The position numbers were made by a program, and so were the translations under genes. From Acinetobacter lwoffii (GTDB taxonomy: Bacteria; Pseudomonadota; Gammaproteobacteria; Pseudomonadales; Moraxellaceae), in NCBI RefSeq assembly GCF_022967985.1, contig NZ_JALJVC010000008.1, positions 62,001 through 126,000 of the forward strand: a stretch of DNA of 64,000 nucleotides. Reading direction: 5' to 3'. The notes beneath the pieces are model-generated. The model had not been told where the DNA came from. It was given only the letters and a program-made list of their open reading frames with translations, and ran no database searches. Positions 55,570 through 64,000 of the stretch are shown here, in pieces. Position 1 is the first letter of the stretch. Every line of letters starts with the position of its first letter.

Positions 55570-57297
55570 TTACTGTTCCTCAAAGTTACGCTGATGCAAC
55601 TGATAATAAGCACCATATAGCGCAATCAGTTCGGCATGACTGCCCTGCTCAACAATACGGCCCTGATCCATAACCACAATACGATCCGCGTTTTCAATCG
55701 TCGATAGACGATGTGCAATTACGATGGTCGTACGGTCCTGCATGGCTTTATCAAAGGCACGCTGAATAAAGTATTCCGACTCGTTATCCAGCGCACTGGT
55801 CGCTTCATCCAGAATCAGGATAGAGGCATTTTTCAAAATTGCGCGTGCGATCGCGATGCGCTGACGCTGGCCACCAGACAGGTTTAAACCCTGGGCACCC
55901 AGCTGAGTATTATAACCTTGCGGTAGTGCCATAATAAAATCATGCGCATAGGCTGCCTTTGCTGCCGCGATAATATCTTCATCGGAGGCACCTTCAAGCT
56001 GACCATAAGCAATATTTTCCCGCACAGTTCGGTTAAACAGTACTACTTGCTGGTTCACCATGGCAATTTGGGTTCGCAAGGCGGTAATTTCAAAATCTTC
56101 AATCGGTTTCTGATCCAGCAAGATCTGCCCAGAAGTTGCATCCTGATAACGCACCAGCAGATTCACCAGAGAACTTTTTCCTGCACCAGAACGTCCTACC
56201 AGCGCTACTGTTTCACCGGCCTTGACCTGCAAATTAAAGTCATGAATAGCACGATGGCCATCATCATAAATCAAGTTGACATCTTTAAACTCGATATCGC
56301 CTTTCAGGCTATCCGTTAAAGTCCCGGTATTTTTTTCTTCAGGCATATCCAGCAATTCAAATACCGAATGAGCCGCAGCCATACCACGTTGAATTTTTTC
56401 ATTGATATCCGTCAAGGCTTTGATCGGTCTTGCCAGCATACCCGCCGCAGTAATATAAGCGACAAATTCACCCGCAGAGGTATCACCCAGAATTTGCGGA
56501 CGCAAGGCAATAAACATCACAATACTCAGTGAAATCGACATGATCAGCTGAACCACAGGACTATTCAACTGTTGTACAGCGACCATTTTCAAGCCACGAC
56601 GCAAGTTTTCCAGCGAGTTCTGTTTAAAGCGTTCCTGCTCATAACTTTGCCCTCCAAAACCCTTGACGATCAGGTTGGCATTCACCGTTTCCTGCACCAC
56701 ATGGTTTACATCACCCATGGTGTCTTGCACTTGCTGCGATAATTTACGCATCCGTCTTGCAGCTTTACTGATAATAAAGCCAATGACGGGTGCAAAAATC
56801 AGGATACACATGGTCAGACGCCAGTTGGTATACAACAGGTAGCCTAATAATGCCAGAGTGATCAAACCTTGTTGCAACAAGGTTCTTAAAGCTTCAGTTG
56901 AAGCAGCGGTTAGCTGTTCGACGTTATACATGATTTTGGCAGTAATATGCCCGCTGGTATTATCCAGATAATACTGGGACGGTAAACGCAGCAATTTTGC
57001 AAAAACTTCCTGACGGATGTTGAATACCAGATTCCGGGAAATTACCGCAGTAAAATATCCACCCATGAACAAACCCAGGCCCCGGAAGAACATGAGTATG
57101 ACCACTAAAAACGGGAAAAGTGATGTGAAACTCTGGTCTTTATTTTGAATCGCCTCAATAATATATTCCAGTAATTTAGCGACAGAGACTTCCGTAGCGG
57201 CATTAATAGAAAAACCCAGCAGGACAAGCAATGCAATGCCCCAAAACGGTTTTAAATAACTTAAAAGGCGAAGATAGACCTTAAAATCGTGCTTCAC
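55570..57297 (-). CDS. msbA: Lipid A export ATP-binding/permease MsbA
   Basis: A 575-residue half-ABC-exporter. About six transmembrane helices form residues 1-320. The ATPase domain has Walker A GRSGAGKSS (about residues 368-376), LSGGQRQR, and LILDEATSALD. MsbA flips lipid A-core across the inner membrane. It starts with GTG at 57297, overlapping the exbD TAG stop by one base. Confidence 0.95.
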   Translation of the reverse strand: MKHDFKVYLRLLSYLKPFWGIALLVLLGFSINAATEVSVAKLLEYIIEAIQNKDQSFTSLFPFLVVILMFFRGLGLFMGGYFTAVISRNLVFNIRQEVFAKLLRLPSQYYLDNTSGHITAKIMYNVEQLTAASTEALRTLLQQGLITLALLGYLLYTNWRLTMCILIFAPVIGFIISKAARRMRKLSQQVQDTMGDVNHVVQETVNANLIVKGFGGQSYEQERFKQNSLENLRRGLKMVAVQQLNSPVVQLIMSISLSIVMFIALRPQILGDTSAGEFVAYITAAGMLARPIKALTDINEKIQRGMAAAHSVFELLDMPEEKNTGTLTDSLKGDIEFKDVNLIYDDGHRAIHDFNLQVKAGETVALVGRSGAGKSSLVNLLVRYQDATSGQILLDQKPIEDFEITALRTQIAMVNQQVVLFNRTVRENIAYGQLEGASDEDIIAAAKAAYAHDFIMALPQGYNTQLGAQGLNLSGGQRQRIAIARAILKNASILILDEATSALDNESEYFIQRAFDKAMQDRTTIVIAHRLSTIENADRIVVMDQGRIVEQGSHAELIALYGAYYQLHQRNFEEQ

Positions 57298-57719
57298 TAA
57301 TAACCTCGGGTGGGTACTTTGGTACTGATATTAATATTTACAAAGCCGAGCTGCCCGGCCACATCCATGACACGAATCACGTCCTGATGGCTGGCTTTTG
57401 CGTCAGCTGCAATGACAAACATTAAATCACGGCGTTCATTAGAAATCTGTTTAATTGCAGTATTTAAATCCGCGACTTCCTTACTGGCCAAGGATTGACC
57501 ATTGACTGCGTAATGACCATTGGCATCCACAATCACTTCAACTTTCTGATCATAGCTTTTAGGCGGTACACCTTGCGCATCCGGCAAGGTCAGATTCATT
57601 CGGCTCATTTGGCTAAATGTCGTCGACAAAAGTAAAAAGACCAGAATAAACAGCAGACAATCAATCATCGGTGTCAGATTAATATGTACATCTTCCACCT
57701 GGTTGCGTTTGAATTTCAT
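57297..57719 (-). CDS. exbD: ExbD/TolR-family protein
   Basis: A 140-residue single-helix inner-membrane protein. The N-terminal helix (NLTPMIDCLLFILVFLLLS) holds the Asp used in proton-driven force transfer in ExbD/TolR. An AGGAGG six bases before ATG 57719 fits better than the ATG at 57722. It pairs with the upstream ExbB/TolQ-like gene, forming a motor complex. No tonB or tolA gene is near, so the partner is not known. Confidence 0.88.
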   Translation of the reverse strand: MKFKRNQVEDVHINLTPMIDCLLFILVFLLLSTTFSQMSRMNLTLPDAQGVPPKSYDQKVEVIVDANGHYAVNGQSLASKEVADLNTAIKQISNERRDLMFVIAADAKASHQDVIRVMDVAGQLGFVNINISTKVPTRGY

Positions 57720-57729
57720 CATCCGCCTC

Positions 57730-58368
57730 CTAGCTGGCTTTTTGCATGTCTTGATCTATGTCTGCATGATTACGATAAAAAAGATCCGCATGAAACAAAG
57801 TCGCTTGCTGCTCAAGTTCAGCCACATATTCCTGAACAAGACGCTGAAAATAACGGTGCGCAAACAGTGCAGGAATTGCAATCAACATACCGGCTGCCGT
57901 GGTAATTAAAGCCTTGGAAATACCCGGCATCATCAATACCGGATCACTCCCGGTACCTACATCGATCATCAGGAAAGATTCAATAATCCCAAGTACAGTT
58001 CCCAATAAACCGAGTAAAGGCGCAACTGCACTCAAAGTTCCCAGAAAATTAATGTTTTTTTCCAGATAACCAATTTCCTGTGATGCCACCACTTCCATCT
58101 GTGCGCGAGCATACTGCTCACCTTGCTGCTTGCTGGCATAGCCTGCAGTAAATACCCGGCCCAAAGTGCTTTGCTTTAAGGCCGCACTTTGATTCATTTT
58201 TTGCATGACTTGTGCTGTATTTTGCGAAGGCCCCATCAACAGTGTCAACGGAAGTACTGCATTCTTTTTCAGGCGAATCAGACGCTCGATCGAAATCGCC
58301 AGCATAAAGATAGAACACAAGACCAGGGGCAGCATAAGCCAGCCACCTGCTTTAACCAATTCCCACAT
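57730..58368 (-). CDS. exbB: MotA/TolQ/ExbB proton channel family protein
   Basis: A 212-residue membrane protein with three predicted helices and the family signature LLGLLGTVLGIIESF, plus a large cytoplasmic loop. It drives energy transfer to the outer membrane together with ExbD. It is the first gene of a run exbB-exbD-msbA-lpxK, whose linkage to lipid A export suggests a role in envelope maintenance or, as usual for the family, TonB-driven uptake. GGGGA lies about nine bases before the ATG. Confidence 0.88.
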   Translation of the reverse strand: MWELVKAGGWLMLPLVLCSIFMLAISIERLIRLKKNAVLPLTLLMGPSQNTAQVMQKMNQSAALKQSTLGRVFTAGYASKQQGEQYARAQMEVVASQEIGYLEKNINFLGTLSAVAPLLGLLGTVLGIIESFLMIDVGTGSDPVLMMPGISKALITTAAGMLIAIPALFAHRYFQRLVQEYVAELEQQATLFHADLFYRNHADIDQDMQKAS

Positions 58369-58401
58369 CTAATTTATTCCCCAATAAAAAAAATATATAA
58401 A

Positions 58402-59289
58402 TTATTCATCTTCTAAAATAGAAAGAATGCCATCCAGCTCTTCTAAAGAGTGATAGCTAATAACCAGTTTCCCTTTACCTTGCTTGTTATAGTCAATTTT
58501 AACATCTGCACTGAAACGCTCTGAAAGGCGCTGAGTCAATTGCTGAATATCCGGTGCTACAGCTTCTTTTACTTTTTCTTGTTTAGGTGTATTGAAATCA
58601 CGGACTAACTGCTCGGTTTGACGAACAGACAGACTTTTTTCAATTACGATATCTGCAACTTTGAGCTGATCTTTAGCTTTTAAGGTTAAGATCGCACGTG
58701 CATGCCCCATATCCAGCAAACCCTGCTGCATAAAGTCTTTCACTTCTTCTGCCAGGCTAAGCAGGCGAAGTAGGTTACTCACTGTCGTACGCGCTTTACC
58801 CACGGTATCTGCAATTTCCTGATGGCTTAAGCCAAATTCTTCATGGAAACGTTGCAGAGCCATCGCCTGATCAATCGGATTCAGATCCTGACGCTGGATG
58901 TTTTCAATCAAGGCCAGTGCAATCGCAACCTGATCATTCAGATCACGTACAATCGCAGGAACCTCGGTCAAACCCGCCAGCTGTGCAGCACGCCATCGAC
59001 GTTCACCCGCAATAATCTCGTATGGATAGCGTTCATCGTCAACCGGACGGATCACGATGGGCTGCATGATGCCATGCTTTTCAATCGATGCCGCCAGTTC
59101 CTGCAAATCCTGCTCGTTAATATAACGGCGTGGCTGATATTCACCACGCTTGAGCAAATTCACATCAATCTGTTTCAACTGACCATGATCAAGACCTTGG
59201 GCTTCGAGTTGTAATTTTTCTTTTTGAATTGAGCCTAGCAAGGCATCCAAGCCACGACCTTTGGCGAGTCCACGTTTCTTGACGGTCAT
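58402..59289 (-). CDS. parB: Chromosome partitioning protein ParB
   Basis: A 295-residue ParB/Spo0J. The CTP-binding ParB domain holds GERRWRAA, and the central helix-turn-helix is GLSHQEIADTVGKARTTVSNLLRLL. The C-terminal dimer region ends in LEELDGILSILED. It overlaps parA by four bases (ATGA). A perfect parS site was not found in the window. It acts with ParA in origin segregation. Confidence 0.95.
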   Translation of the reverse strand: MTVKKRGLAKGRGLDALLGSIQKEKLQLEAQGLDHGQLKQIDVNLLKRGEYQPRRYINEQDLQELAASIEKHGIMQPIVIRPVDDERYPYEIIAGERRWRAAQLAGLTEVPAIVRDLNDQVAIALALIENIQRQDLNPIDQAMALQRFHEEFGLSHQEIADTVGKARTTVSNLLRLLSLAEEVKDFMQQGLLDMGHARAILTLKAKDQLKVADIVIEKSLSVRQTEQLVRDFNTPKQEKVKEAVAPDIQQLTQRLSERFSADVKIDYNKQGKGKLVISYHSLEELDGILSILEDE

Positions 59290-60068
59290 GCTTTACTTCC
59301 TTTTTTCACTTTGCTTTTCTTTAATACTTCAGCTGCCAGATTTAAGTAAGCAACTGCACCCTTTGAGCTTTTTTCAAAATAAATCACCGGCAAACCGTGT
59401 GCTGGTGCTTCAGCCAGACGGATATTCCGTGGAATCACGGTTTCATACAGTTTTTTACCAAAATATTGTTCTAATTCTTCAGAGACATCACGAGTCAAGG
59501 CATTGCGTGCATCGTACATGGTGCGTAATACACCAACAATTTGCAGGTCCGGATTCAAGGCTTGCTGAATCCGATCGATGGTTTGGGTTAAATCCGCCAG
59601 ACCTTCCAGTGCATAATATTCACACTGCATTGGAATCAGCACACCATCCACGGCTGCCAAAGCATTGACAGTAATCAGGCTAAGACTCGGTGCACAATCG
59701 ACAATGATATAGTCGAATGAAGCTTCAATTTCCTGCAATGCATCCCGCAAAATGAACTCGCGCCCTTCCTGCTCTGCAATCGCCAACTCAACCCCAGCCA
59801 GATCACGGTTTGCCCCAAGAACCTTGTAGCCGACTTCCGCCTTAGAGATCGCCGTTTCAATCGGCACTTCACCCAGCAACACATCAGTAACCGAATAAAG
59901 TAGGTCATTCTTCTGAATGCCAGACCCCATGGTCGCATTGCCTTGCGAATCCATATCAACCAGCAAAACACGTTTTTTTAACACAGCTAAAGATGCCGCC
60001 AAATTTACTGCGGTTGTGGTTTTACCGACACCACCTTTTTGGTTTGCAATCGCAATAATTTGTGCCAT
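59286..60068 (-). CDS. parA: Chromosome partitioning ATPase ParA
   Basis: A 260-residue deviant-Walker ATPase. KGGVGKTT occupies residues 11-18, and the ParA-type VLLVDMDSQGNATMG follows. Moves ParB-parS complexes. GGGGGCAAC before the ATG is a ribosome site. The order rsmG-parA-parB is the common one near replication origins in proteobacteria. No oriC or dnaA is in the window. Confidence 0.95.
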   Translation of the reverse strand: MAQIIAIANQKGGVGKTTTAVNLAASLAVLKKRVLLVDMDSQGNATMGSGIQKNDLLYSVTDVLLGEVPIETAISKAEVGYKVLGANRDLAGVELAIAEQEGREFILRDALQEIEASFDYIIVDCAPSLSLITVNALAAVDGVLIPMQCEYYALEGLADLTQTIDRIQQALNPDLQIVGVLRTMYDARNALTRDVSEELEQYFGKKLYETVIPRNIRLAEAPAHGLPVIYFEKSSKGAVAYLNLAAEVLKKSKVKKGSKA

Positions 60069-60093
60069 GTTGCCCCCAATCCCTTTAAAAATC

Positions 60094-60726
60094 TTAAATA
60101 CGTTTTAATAGAAGTAAATGACGCTGTTCGTCTAAGCGCGGAACTTTAAGTTCAATAATCTCACAACTAAATTCATTTTTTAAAGTAGCAACTTCATCTT
60201 CAGGAATTAAGCCTTTCATTGAGGCAATAATCGTTTGCTCATGCATATATGGCTTAGAAGCATCAACAAAGTCTGTTAATGATGCAAAGGCACGACTAGT
60301 AATCACATCAAATTGACCCAGCTCATTGATGCTGTCTTCATTTTCTACACGCGTTTGCACGGCAATGACATTTTTAAGTTTCAAGTCAGCAATAAACTGC
60401 TTGAGGAAACGAATTTTTTTACCGTTTGAGTCCAGCAATACACATTCACGCTCAGGCTGACATAAAGCAATGATCATGCCCGGCATACCACCACCGGTAC
60501 CGATATCCAGTAATCGACCCGCTGGAAGATCTTTCAGAATGCTCAAACTATCGAGCAGATGCTTGACCAGCATTTCCTTAGGATCACGGATTGCAGTCAA
60601 ATTGTATGCTTTGTTCCACAGCACCAAAGCATCCTGATACTTGAGTAATAAATTTAAAGCTTCATCAGATAGCTCTAAACCCAAAGCCTGGCTACCCTGC
60701 TTTAGTTCTTGAAAAAACATGTGCAT
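60094..60726 (-). CDS. rsmG: 16S rRNA (guanine-527-N7)-methyltransferase
   Basis: RsmG methylates G527 of 16S rRNA; its loss gives low-level streptomycin resistance. SAM motif DIGTGGGMPG and the WNKAYNLTAIRDP segment are diagnostic. Starts at 60732 (TTG), 60726 (ATG) and 60720 (ATG) are all in frame; I favour 60726 from the remembered N-terminus of Acinetobacter homologues. 210 residues. parA follows after 25 bases. Confidence 0.93.
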   Translation of the reverse strand: MHMFFQELKQGSQALGLELSDEALNLLLKYQDALVLWNKAYNLTAIRDPKEMLVKHLLDSLSILKDLPAGRLLDIGTGGGMPGMIIALCQPERECVLLDSNGKKIRFLKQFIADLKLKNVIAVQTRVENEDSINELGQFDVITSRAFASLTDFVDASKPYMHEQTIIASMKGLIPEDEVATLKNEFSCEIIELKVPRLDEQRHLLLLKRI

Positions 60727-60811
60727 AAACAATCTACGCTCGAAAAAGTTAGGTGGAAGTATACCGTTTTCTCTATATTGGCACAGTAGGCAGTGCTTAG
60801 CGAATATTCAC

Positions 60812-61501
<690 letters not shown>

Positions 61502-62515
61502 TTAGGCAGCCACCTCATATGACCCATATTTAGCTTCAAAGGCTGGCATGACTCGGTCACGGATAAACTGCATGAATGGTTCTAGTTCTACATAAGCCTT
61601 AGACTCTTCAAGCAGATACCACATGACACGTGGCAAGTCCTTGAGATAACCTGACTTGCCATCACGCTCAAATAGGCGCACAAAAATACCAAGGATCTTG
61701 ATATGACGCTGAATCGCCATCATGTCGGCATCTTTTTTAAACTGTTCAAAGTCACGGTCTTCTTTAGCAGGTGCTGGCAATAACTCATAGAAAGTTTTGA
61801 ACCAGCGATACACACGGTCGGCATTCCACTGTACATAGGCATCACGGGTAATCGAGATCAAGTCATAAGTATCGGCACCAATCACGGCATCCTGAAAATC
61901 AATCACACCGAGTTCAGTTTCGTTGTCGATTTTCATCAAATTCCGGCTATGAAAATCCCGATGTACAATCACCTGTGGCTGTGCCAATGCGGCATTAGCC
62001 AAAATCGCAAAAGTGCGTTTGATCAAGGCGCTTTCTGATTCAGTCGGTTGAACCTTTAAAGCTGGCAACATCCAGTCAGTCAGCAATTCCATTTCTGAGA
62101 TCAGTTTTTCATAAGAATATGCCGGGAAATGCCCTTCTCCAGCAATCGATTGCAGCTGAATGAGCTGCTTAAAGCTTTGCTCATAATAAGCATCTACAGT
62201 CTCGTCATTCAGCAGATTCGACAGCAGCACATCACCAAAGTCTTCGAGCAGTAAAAAGCCATTTTCCAGGTCTTTTGCCACGATATGCGGAACACGCACG
62301 CCATGTGCATCAAAAAACTCATCTATCGTCACAAAAGGCACACAATCTTCTTTTTCTGGTGGTGCATCCATCAGCATAAATGTTTTATTATTCAGTTTGA
62401 TTCGTGCATAACGACGGAAGCTGGCATCACCTGCTAAAAAATGAGTTTCAAATTGATCTGAACCGAGTACAGAGGCAATCCAAGATTGTATCAATTGTTC
62501 GCGTTGTGTATTCAT
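61502..62515 (-). CDS. amgK: N-acetylmuramate/N-acetylglucosamine kinase AmgK
   Basis: A 337-residue aminoglycoside-phosphotransferase-fold kinase. The catalytic loop is VIHRDFHSRNL and the metal motif is VIDFQDAVIG. AmgK phosphorylates the anomeric carbon of MurNAc. ATG 62515 was chosen; a TTG at 62521 is in frame. It diverges from lptD over about 120 bases and forms a two-gene unit with murU. Confidence 0.9.
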   Translation of the reverse strand: MNTQREQLIQSWIASVLGSDQFETHFLAGDASFRRYARIKLNNKTFMLMDAPPEKEDCVPFVTIDEFFDAHGVRVPHIVAKDLENGFLLLEDFGDVLLSNLLNDETVDAYYEQSFKQLIQLQSIAGEGHFPAYSYEKLISEMELLTDWMLPALKVQPTESESALIKRTFAILANAALAQPQVIVHRDFHSRNLMKIDNETELGVIDFQDAVIGADTYDLISITRDAYVQWNADRVYRWFKTFYELLPAPAKEDRDFEQFKKDADMMAIQRHIKILGIFVRLFERDGKSGYLKDLPRVMWYLLEESKAYVELEPFMQFIRDRVMPAFEAKYGSYEVAA

Positions 62516-62636
62516 TTGCAATTAATTCTAATACAGGCTGAGTTTTTAAAGTGCTAAGTGTAGCTACTTATCAACTTTTTCTCTATGATGCGACAATAAT
62601 TAATTGCGATAAAAGCATGATTGGTTAATGAGACAA

Positions 62637-64000
62637 ATGAAGCATCACTTTAAAATAAATCCTCTAGCGACTGCGATCTTAACCCTTTTATGTGGCAGCT
62701 CAGCCTCCGGCTATGCTGCATCAAATGTCTCGTCCGATGTAAATGCAGAACAACTCAAACAGCGCATAAATGAGACCTATCCAGGTGAAGCATTCTTTTC
62801 GCAATACTATGTCGACAAATCCTCAGCTGAAGCACAGCAGCGGCAGGAAAAATACTTAAGTTCGGCTTATTGTGAAGGCACCTGGGTGACCCCGATTGCC
62901 CCAGATGCAGCAACCGTTGCGCCAGATCAGGCTACATCCACCATTACTGCAGATTATGGACACTACAATCCAGCAGGTGACTCTTATTTAGAAGGCAATG
63001 TCATCATTGACCAGCAAGGTCGCCAGATTCGTGCTGAACGCGTAACGATTGATCAAACCCAGACCTATGCCAAAGCAGAAGGTCGGGTACAACTTGCTCA
63101 GGGTGGCCTGCTCTCACAAAGTGATGATATTAATTATAATTTAAAGACCCAAGAAGGCGACCTAAATAACAGCTTCTATATTGCCGAGCAGCAACATGCG
63201 CATGGTCGGGCAGAAAAGATCGCCAGAACCTCGACCGAGACGGTAGAACTGGAAAATGCGACCTATACCACCTGCCCACCTGAGCAAAAACCAACCTGGA
63301 AAATCCAGGCAGAAAAGATCAAGCTGAATCAGGAAACCGGACGTGGTGAAACCCGAAATACCAAGTTGTATGTTAAAGATGTTCCGGTATTGGCTGTACC
63401 TTATTTTAACTTCCCGATTGATGACCGCCGCACTACCGGTATTCTAACCCCCACATTTGGCTTTACCAATGATGGTGGTCTGGAACTAGGTGTTCCAGTT
63501 TACCTGAATTTAGCGCCGCAATATGATGCGACGATTACGCCGCGTTATATTGGCGATCGTGGTACGATGTTAGACGGTGAGTTTCGCTATCTGACTGAAA
63601 ATTATGGTGAAGGCCGTATTTGGGGAGGTTATTTACCTTCCGATGAAAGCTATAGCGATGAAGACCGTAAAAGCCTGCATTTCTTACATAACTGGCAGAT
63701 CAATAATCAACTATCAACCAACCTTGAATATAACTACGCTTCAGACAAAGATTACTTTGCCGATCTGGATAATAACCCGAACTCTAAAACTGACCTGAAC
63801 TTACGCCGTGCCTGGGAAGTCAATTATAAAAATGGTATTCCTGGCTTAAAGGCACAATTCAAAGTCGAAGACTTCCAAACCCTAGATCCAACCGTACTGG
63901 ATGAAGATCGTCCTTATGCACGTCTGCCGCAGCTTTTAGTCAATTACAAAACTGGCAATCCATTGGGATTACAGCTTGAGTTTAATAACGATACGGCTTA
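62637..64000 (+). CDS. lptD: LPS-assembly protein LptD, C-terminus cut by window edge
   Basis: About 454 residues of the outer-membrane LPS translocon. A signal peptide (INPLATAILTLLCGSSASGYA) is followed by an N-terminal region and the periplasmic OstA-like domain (TADYGHYNPAGDSYLEGNV, RAERVTIDQTQTYAKAEGRV). Two Cys, near CEGTW and TTCPP, are those used in the disulfide network. From about FPIDDRRTTG the beta-barrel begins, and it runs off the window. ATG 62637 was chosen; an in-frame ATG at 62628 is possible. The remaining barrel lies beyond base 64000. Confidence 0.93.
   Translation, partial: MKHHFKINPLATAILTLLCGSSASGYAASNVSSDVNAEQLKQRINETYPGEAFFSQYYVDKSSAEAQQRQEKYLSSAYCEGTWVTPIAPDAATVAPDQATSTITADYGHYNPAGDSYLEGNVIIDQQGRQIRAERVTIDQTQTYAKAEGRVQLAQGGLLSQSDDINYNLKTQEGDLNNSFYIAEQQHAHGRAEKIARTSTETVELENATYTTCPPEQKPTWKIQAEKIKLNQETGRGETRNTKLYVKDVPVLAVPYFNFPIDDRRTTGILTPTFGFTNDGGLELGVPVYLNLAPQYDATITPRYIGDRGTMLDGEFRYLTENYGEGRIWGGYLPSDESYSDEDRKSLHFLHNWQINNQLSTNLEYNYASDKDYFADLDNNPNSKTDLNLRRAWEVNYKNGIPGLKAQFKVEDFQTLDPTVLDEDRPYARLPQLLVNYKTGNPLGLQLEFNNDTA

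Overview
The window looks like a chromosomal segment of an Acinetobacter species (Gammaproteobacteria, Moraxellaceae). Base composition is moderately AT-rich. It contains a PACE-family efflux gene paired with a divergent LysR regulator (the aceI/aceR arrangement first described in A. baumannii), an SMR pump like AbeS, an unusually long S1 protein typical of the family, an AmgK/MurU peptidoglycan-recycling pair and a minor pseudopilin cluster of the type II secretion system. The genus call rests on remembered protein families and gene order, not on a database search.

Layout. 1-5.3 kb: the end of a murB gene cut by the window edge, a low-molecular-weight phosphatase, an iron alcohol dehydrogenase with a hot-dog thioesterase, and dnaX. 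5.4-13.7 kb: an NlpE-like lipoprotein, a beta-lactamase-fold hydrolase, a lipid module (MaoC hydratase and FabG4-like reductase divergent from a thiolase), and a large putative zinc-metallopeptidase lipoprotein. 13.8-21.4 kb: aceI/aceR, transaldolase, three membrane transporters (LeuE-, BenE- and SMR-type), an esterase lipoprotein and two universal stress proteins. 21.5-29.1 kb: pepN, two unrecognised proteins, thiM and a TerC/CBS membrane protein. 29.8-40.5 kb: a MarR regulator, an SRAP protein, an aldehyde dehydrogenase, malate synthase G, zapE, an AraC regulator divergent from a flavin monooxygenase, a LysO-like exporter and a small broken gene.

40.5-62.5 kb is almost entirely on the minus strand and is mostly core genome: queD-like, ung, a hydroxyisobutyryl-CoA hydrolase-like gene, tadA, an SRPBCC protein, cmk, rpsA, ihfB, lapA and pyrF; tetR-gspH-gspI-gspJ-gspK; exbB-exbD-msbA-lpxK-kdsB-holB-pilZ-tatD; parA-parB with rsmG; and amgK-murU. 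lptD starts divergently at 62.6 kb and runs off the right edge. Many of these genes serve the envelope: Kdo activation, lipid A phosphorylation and flipping, LPS insertion, and muramic acid recycling.

No tRNA, rRNA, CRISPR array, insertion sequence or prophage was recognised. No convincing new multi-gene system was found. The best leads are smaller: a palindrome-rich insert that appears to have rewritten the start of gspI, a small gene broken by two stop codons, a 7-bp tandem repeat at the end of a monooxygenase gene, a thiolase with a long Ser/Thr/Lys-rich N-terminal extension, and an uncharacterised propeller-like metallopeptidase lipoprotein.
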